Shown here: in pieces, positions 5,371 to 9,623 of the stretch
Numbering within the stretch: the stretch's first letter is position 1
Layout of the letters: every line of letters begins with the position of its first letter
From: an uncultured Eubacteriales bacterium
GTDB lineage: Bacteria; Bacillota; Clostridia; Oscillospirales; Oscillospiraceae
Assembly: GCA_900552725.1 (NCBI GenBank)
Contig: USAT01000077.1
Span: 1-9,623 of the forward strand
Direction of reading: 5' to 3'
DNA: 9,623 nt
Program-made: the position numbers and the translations under genes
The notes under the pieces: model-generated
Seen by the model: the letters and a program-made list of their open reading frames with translations, nothing else
The model's database searches: none
Told to the model about the DNA's origin: nothing

Positions 5371-7268
5371 TTGAAAGATTGGGATCGTTTAATCACGGTG
5401 GAACAGATGGAAGCTGCCACGGCCATGCTGCTGGAAAACGGCGTCAAGGTCGGTGCGGATTCCTGGCAACAGCGCGCAAAGAACCAGACCCCCCACTGCG
5501 GCTTCGGCGAAGCGGGCACCTGCTGCCGCATCTGCTCCATGGGCCCCTGCCGCATCACCCCCAAAGCTCCCCGCGGCATCTGCGGCTGCGACGTGCACGG
5601 CATCGTCGGCAGAAACTGCGTTTCACCGCCGGTGGCTCCGCCACCCACTCCGACCATGGTCGTGAGATCATGCACACCCTGTACCAGACCCGCGAGGGCG
5701 GCAACTATCAGGTCAAGGATCCTGACAAGCTGATCCGCATCGCCAAGGAATGGGGCGTGGAGACCGAGGGCAAGGACATCTATGACCTGGCCCACGAGAT
5801 GGCCGAGATCGGCCTGCTGGAATACGGCAAGCCTTTCGGCGTCCAGCGCTTCCTCAAGCGCGCGCCCGAGCATACCCAGGAGCTGTGGAGCAAGGCCGGT
5901 ATCGAGCCCCGCGCCATCGACCGCGAGGTGTCCCAGTCTCTGCATATGACCCATATGGGCTGCTCTTCCATGCCTGAGGCGCTGATCCGCCAGTCCCTGC
6001 GCGCCGGTCTGTCCGACGGTTGGGGCGGCTCCATGATGGGTACCGAGTTCTCCGACGTCATGTTCGGCACCCCCAAGCCCATCGACACCACCGCCAACAT
6101 CGGCGTGATGGAGAAGGACAACGTCAACATCATCGTCCACGGCCACGATCCCTCCCTGTCCGAGATGATCGTGTTCTATGCCAACGACCCCGAGATGATC
6201 GCCTACGCCAAGGAGAACGGCGCCAAGGGCATCACCGTGGCCGGTGTCTGCTGCACCAGCAACGAGGTCACCATGCGTCACGGCATCCCTATGGCCGGTA
6301 ACTTCCTGAACCAGGAGAACGTGGTGCTGACCGGCGCCTGCGAGGCCATCGTGGTGGACGTGCAGTGCATCTTCCCCGCACTGGGCCCCCTGAGCAAGTG
6401 CTTCCACACCAAGTTCATCACCACCTCTCCCATCGCCCGTATCCCCGACTCCGATTTCATCGAGTTCCATGCCGAGAGCGCCGGTGAGAACGCCAAGAAT
6501 ATCGTCAAGACCGCCATCGAGAACTTCAAGAACCGCCGTCCCGAGCTGGTCAATATCCCCGACCTGAAGACCAAGGCCCGCGTGGGCTACTCTCTGGAGG
6601 CCATCAAGAAGGAGCTGGACGGCGTGTGCAACTCCCATGTGGATACTTACGGCACCACCAAGCCCCTGATCGACTGCGTCAAGGCCGGCGTGCTGCGCGG
6701 CGCCGTGGCCATGGTGGGCTGCAATAACCCCAAGGTCCGTCCCGACACCGCTCATATCGAGCTGATGAAGAAGCTGCTGAAGAACGACATCATCGTCATC
6801 CTGTCCGGCTGCTCCGCCCAGGCTGCCGCCAAGGCCGGTCTGATGGATCCCGCCGCCAAGGAATACTGCGGCGAGGGCCTCAAGCGCGTGTGCGAGCTGG
6901 TGGGCATTCCCCCCGTGCTGCACATGGGCTCCTGCGTGGATATCTCCCGCATGATGCTGCTGGCCTCCGACATCGCCAAGGATTGGGGCATCAACATCTC
7001 CCAGATCCCCCTGTGCGGCTGCGCCCCCGAGTGGATGAGTGAGAAGGCCGTCTCCATCGGCAACTACGTCGTCGCCACCGGTATCGACACCTACCTGGGC
7101 GTGGATCCCTATACCAAGGGCTCCAGCGAGGTGGTGGAGCTGCTGCAGGGTGAGCACGGCGTGAAGGATTGGGTGGAAGCCCGCTTCATCGTGGACACCG
7201 ATATCGAGAGCCTGGGCGACAAGATGATCGCCGGTATCGAGGCCAAGCGCGCCGCGCTGGGCATCTGA
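5371..7268 (+). pseudogene. cooS: Anaerobic CO dehydrogenase catalytic subunit, frameshifted
   Basis: This gene (also acsA) encodes the Ni-Fe-S CO dehydrogenase that interconverts CO2 and CO and feeds CO to acetyl-CoA synthase. It starts at TTG 5371, 8 nt after AGGAGG. The first frame encodes 82 good residues with the cluster D and B cysteines (C43, C51, C52, C55, C60, C71). After GIVGRN (5614-5616) it runs into unrelated sequence and stops at 5733. The true protein resumes in the -1 frame from CTG at 5616-5618 as LRFTAGGSATHSDHGRE and continues to 7268. Restoring 4 nt gives GRNxLR as in homologues and a normal 633 aa. In that numbering the C-cluster ligands all survive: HGHDP (258-262), C295/C296, C334, C452, C482 and C523. 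No other defect is seen. As written, translation yields a 120-aa fragment. A sequencing error is possible. Confidence 0.9.
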
Positions 7269-7305
7269 GAAAGAGCCGTATCTTGACTGAGGAAAGGTCG
7301 AACCA

Positions 7306-8070
7306 ATGAAAGTAGCCATTACCGGAAAGGGCGGCGTAGGCAAAACGACGCTCTCATCCACACTGGCCCGCCTGTACGCCGACGAAGGGCGTACCGTGCT
7401 GGCCGCCGATGTGGATCCCGACGCCAACCTGGGGTTGGCCCTGGGCCTGACGGAGGAAGAGGTCAATTCCATCACCCCCATTTCCAAAATGCGTCAGCTG
7501 GTAGAGGAGCGCACCGGCGCCACCTACACCAATAAGTTCTTCAAGCTGAACCCGCAGGTCAGCGATATCCCCGACAAGTTCGCCCGGGACATCAACGGCG
7601 TCAAGTTGCTGGTGATGGGCACGGTAGAGACGGGCGGCGGCGGCTGCGTCTGCCCCGAGCATGTGATGCTCAAGTCCATTCTCTCCGCCCTGGTGTTCCG
7701 CAAGGACGACGTAGTCATCATGGATATGGAGGCGGGCCTGGAGCATCTGGGCCGCGGCACCGCCGGGTGCATGGACCGCTTCATCGTGGTCATCGAGCCG
7801 GGCGCAAGAAGCGTGCAGACCTATGAGAAGGTGAAGCAGCTGGCCGCCGACCTTGGCGTCACCAAGGTGGACGTGGTGGCCAACAAGATCCGGGACGACG
7901 CGGACCGTGAATTCGTCCGCTCCCGCATCCCCGAGGAGAACCTGCTGGGCTTTATCAGCTACGACGCCGAGGTCATCGACGCCGACCGGCGCGGCCTTTC
8001 CCCCTACGATGTCAGCCCCAGGGCCGTGGAAGAGATCCGGGCCATCAAGGCGCGCATCGACGAGACATGA
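7306..8070 (+). CDS. cooC: CO dehydrogenase nickel-insertion accessory ATPase
   Basis: This 254-aa MinD/ParA-family P-loop ATPase supports assembly of the Ni-containing C-cluster of CO dehydrogenase. It has a deviant Walker A motif, GKGGVGKTT (7-15, with the signature lysine K8), switch-I-like DVDPDANLG (35-43), the CooC-specific CXC pair C114 and C116 in GGGCVCPEH that binds metal at the dimer interface, and a Walker-B-like VVIMDMEAGLEHLGRG (136-151). Length matches characterised CooC proteins. AGGAAAGG (7290-7297) sits 8 nt before the ATG. The gap to cooS is 37 nt and to acsB 25 nt, so the three genes form one operon. Its reading frame is intact even though cooS upstream is broken. It could instead serve the acetyl-CoA synthase nickel site, since such ATPases are related, but position and the CXC motif favour CooC. 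Confidence 0.93.
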   Translation: MKVAITGKGGVGKTTLSSTLARLYADEGRTVLAADVDPDANLGLALGLTEEEVNSITPISKMRQLVEERTGATYTNKFFKLNPQVSDIPDKFARDINGVKLLVMGTVETGGGGCVCPEHVMLKSILSALVFRKDDVVIMDMEAGLEHLGRGTAGCMDRFIVVIEPGARSVQTYEKVKQLAADLGVTKVDVVANKIRDDADREFVRSRIPEENLLGFISYDAEVIDADRRGLSPYDVSPRAVEEIRAIKARIDET

Positions 8071-8095
8071 ATAATTGAAAGGATGAAATAGATCA

Positions 8096-9623
8096 ATGGG
8101 ATTATTTGACAGAGTATTCAGAGGCTCCGACGAGATGTTTGCCAAGGCGGAGGCAGAGATCAACGCCGTCGTCGCCGAACTGGGCGAGTCCGCTCCCATG
8201 AAGATGCCGGACACGGCCTACTACCTGTCCTGCATTTACGCCTATCTGGGCAAGAAGGTCACCACCCTGGGCGAGCTGCGCGACACCCTGGCCGACGTGA
8301 AGGCCATGATGACCCGCGAGTATAAGACCAAGGATATCTTCACCTCCGGTGTTGGCACCGCCATCGCCGCCGAGATGATCGAGGCCTGCAAGTATGCCCG
8401 CAACCCCGACCCCTATGCCGGCACCAATTACCACGGCCACTTCACCGACGCCGAGGTTCGTACCCTGGGCGTGCCCCTGGTCACCCGCGACATCCCCGGC
8501 TTCGTTGTCATGATCGGCCCCGCTCCCACCAAGGAGGAGGCTCTGGAGACCGTCAAGGGCTATCAGTCCCGCGGTATCTTCGTGTTCCTGATCGGCGGCA
8601 TCATTGACCAGCTGATCGAGTGCGGCATGACCATGAACTTCGACGTCCGCGTCGTCCCCGTGGGCGAGGACATCTGGTCCGTGGGCCATATCATCTCTCT
8701 GGTTGTCCGCGCCGCCTTCATCTTCGGCGCTGTCCAGCCCGGCGATTATGACGGCCATATCGACTACTCCTTCCACCGCATCTTCGCGTTCGTCAACGCC
8801 TACGCCCCTGTGCCCGACATCACCGTGGCCTGCGGCGCCGGCGCCATCCAGCTGGGCTTCCCCGTCATCACCAACGATACCGATGACATGTGGGCCGTGC
8901 CCAAGTCCCTGATCATCAACGAGAACACCCAGGACTGGATCGAGACCTCTCTGGAGGCCCGCGACATCAAGATCAAGGTCACCAACATCGACATCCCCGT
9001 GGCCTTCTCCAACGCCTTCGAGGGCGAGATCATCCGCAAGAACGACACCCAGATCGAGATCGACGGCTCCCGCGTGGACTGCTGCGAGTTCTGCCGCACC
9101 GAAGAGGCCCAGAATATCGAGGATCACGCCATCATCCTGGACGGCCCCGATTTCGACGAGTTCGAGCCCGGCTCCAAGATCTGCCTGACCATCACCCTGG
9201 AGGTGGCCGGCAAGTCCTGGCAGACCGATTTCGAGCCGGTTGTCGAGCGTAAGTTCCACAACTTCCTCAACTGCATCGAGGGCGTTATGCACACCGGTCA
9301 GCGCGACATGATCCGCGTCCGCGTGTCCAAGTCCGCCTTCGAGGCCGGCTTCCGCGCCCGTCACCTGGGCGAGGTGCTGTATGCCAAGGTCAAGGGCGAG
9401 TATGAGACCGTGGTGGACAAGTGCCAGGTCCGCATCTGCACCCGTCCCGAGGGCTGCAAGGAGATCCGCGCCAAGGCCAACGAGGCGTTTGTCGCCCGTG
9501 ATGCCCGCCTGAAGTCCATGACCGACGAGTCCGTGGATAAGTTCTACACCTGCATCCTGTGCCAGGCCTTCTCCCCCAGCCACGTCTGCATCGTCACCCC
9601 CGAGCGTCTGGGCCTGTGCGGCG
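8096..9623 (+). CDS. acsB: CO-methylating acetyl-CoA synthase, 3' end outside window
   Basis: This is the acetyl-CoA synthase subunit of the CODH/ACS complex (Wood-Ljungdahl pathway). It joins CO from CODH, a methyl group from the corrinoid protein and CoA to make acetyl-CoA at the Ni-Ni-4Fe4S A-cluster. The first 509 codons are present. Landmarks recalled from Moorella thermoacetica AcsB are clear: PDTAYYL near residue 39, FEGEIIRKND, HTGQRDMIRVRVSK, and the A-cluster segment with C486, C489, C498 and C508 in the same CX2CX8CX9C spacing as Moorella C506, C509, C518 and C528. F492 matches the Phe beside the A-cluster. Residue offsets show an N-terminus about 20 aa shorter than Moorella. The later A-cluster cysteines lie beyond the window. 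The start is ATG 8096; AAAGGA (8078-8083) is somewhat distant at 12 nt. Frame is open to the window edge. Confidence 0.95.
   Translation, partial: MGLFDRVFRGSDEMFAKAEAEINAVVAELGESAPMKMPDTAYYLSCIYAYLGKKVTTLGELRDTLADVKAMMTREYKTKDIFTSGVGTAIAAEMIEACKYARNPDPYAGTNYHGHFTDAEVRTLGVPLVTRDIPGFVVMIGPAPTKEEALETVKGYQSRGIFVFLIGGIIDQLIECGMTMNFDVRVVPVGEDIWSVGHIISLVVRAAFIFGAVQPGDYDGHIDYSFHRIFAFVNAYAPVPDITVACGAGAIQLGFPVITNDTDDMWAVPKSLIINENTQDWIETSLEARDIKIKVTNIDIPVAFSNAFEGEIIRKNDTQIEIDGSRVDCCEFCRTEEAQNIEDHAIILDGPDFDEFEPGSKICLTITLEVAGKSWQTDFEPVVERKFHNFLNCIEGVMHTGQRDMIRVRVSKSAFEAGFRARHLGEVLYAKVKGEYETVVDKCQVRICTRPEGCKEIRAKANEAFVARDARLKSMTDESVDKFYTCILCQAFSPSHVCIVTPERLGLCG

Noticed and set aside
5379..5615. Start of the long plus-strand frame at 5379 as an alternative cooS N-terminus
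   Set aside because: Its first 78 codons are Arg/His/Leu-rich nonsense overlapping the genuine CooS N-terminus in the 5371 frame, which has the cluster D and B cysteines and a strong RBS.
5608..5620. Programmed -1 ribosomal frameshift in cooS
   Set aside because: The 0-frame codons AGA AAC preceded by C do not form an X-XXY-YYZ slippery heptamer, the longest homopolymer is AAA, and -1 slippage alone would leave the product one residue short of the family spacing. A deletion fits better.
5364..7487. 707-codon open frame on the minus strand opposite cooS
   Set aside because: It is a GC-driven shadow with repetitive Gly/His/Asp/Val composition and no recognisable domain. The plus-strand frames carry the full CooS signature.
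8102..9583. 493-codon open frame on the minus strand opposite acsB
   Set aside because: It is the same kind of compositional shadow. The plus strand encodes AcsB with all expected motifs.

Overview
This is GC-rich DNA (apart from AT-rich leaders and gene junctions) from an anaerobic low-redox Firmicute. The best guess is the Oscillospiraceae or a close relative in Clostridia. The reasons are a small Cys/Asp-rich DUF6472-type protein, a tandem OB-fold SSB-like protein, a T-box leader, a TGDRPTG-type tryptophanyl-tRNA synthetase, GTAGGG...CCCTAC intergenic palindromes, and genes for the bifunctional CO dehydrogenase/acetyl-CoA synthase. The taxonomic call is inference.

Layout. Positions 1-899 hold two minus-strand genes: a tandem OB-fold SSB-like protein (285-899) and a 56-aa DUF6472-type protein (59-229). 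A hairpin at the window edge may be their terminator. A divergent gap of about 110 bp separates them from a plus-strand 288-aa radical SAM protein (1011-1877). Positions 1878-2197 carry no gene but hold two large palindromic repeats. A sigma-A-type promoter, a Trp-specific T-box riboswitch (specifier TGG, T-box motif, 16-bp terminator) and the trpS and trpB2 genes follow (2198-5039), closed by a strong terminator (5065-5096).

A second promoter (5226-5254) has the same hexamers and spacer length as the trpS promoter. It drives a structured leader of about 110 nt and then a Wood-Ljungdahl operon: cooS/acsA (5371-7268), cooC (7306-8070) and acsB (8096 to beyond the window end).

How the genes work together. 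On tryptophan shortage, uncharged tRNA-Trp should hold the T-box in its antiterminated form. That would raise both tRNA-Trp charging (TrpS) and conversion of indole plus serine to Trp (TrpB2). In the second operon, CooS reduces CO2 to CO at a Ni-Fe-S C-cluster, CooC is the ATPase for nickel insertion, and AcsB joins CO, a methyl group and CoA into acetyl-CoA.

The main anomaly is that cooS is broken by one frameshift near position 5616, just after the B-cluster cysteines. Everything downstream, including all C-cluster ligands, is intact in the -1 frame. The pattern fits a 4-nt deletion (or an assembly error) better than programmed frameshifting. If real, it removes CODH from an otherwise well-preserved CODH/ACS operon.
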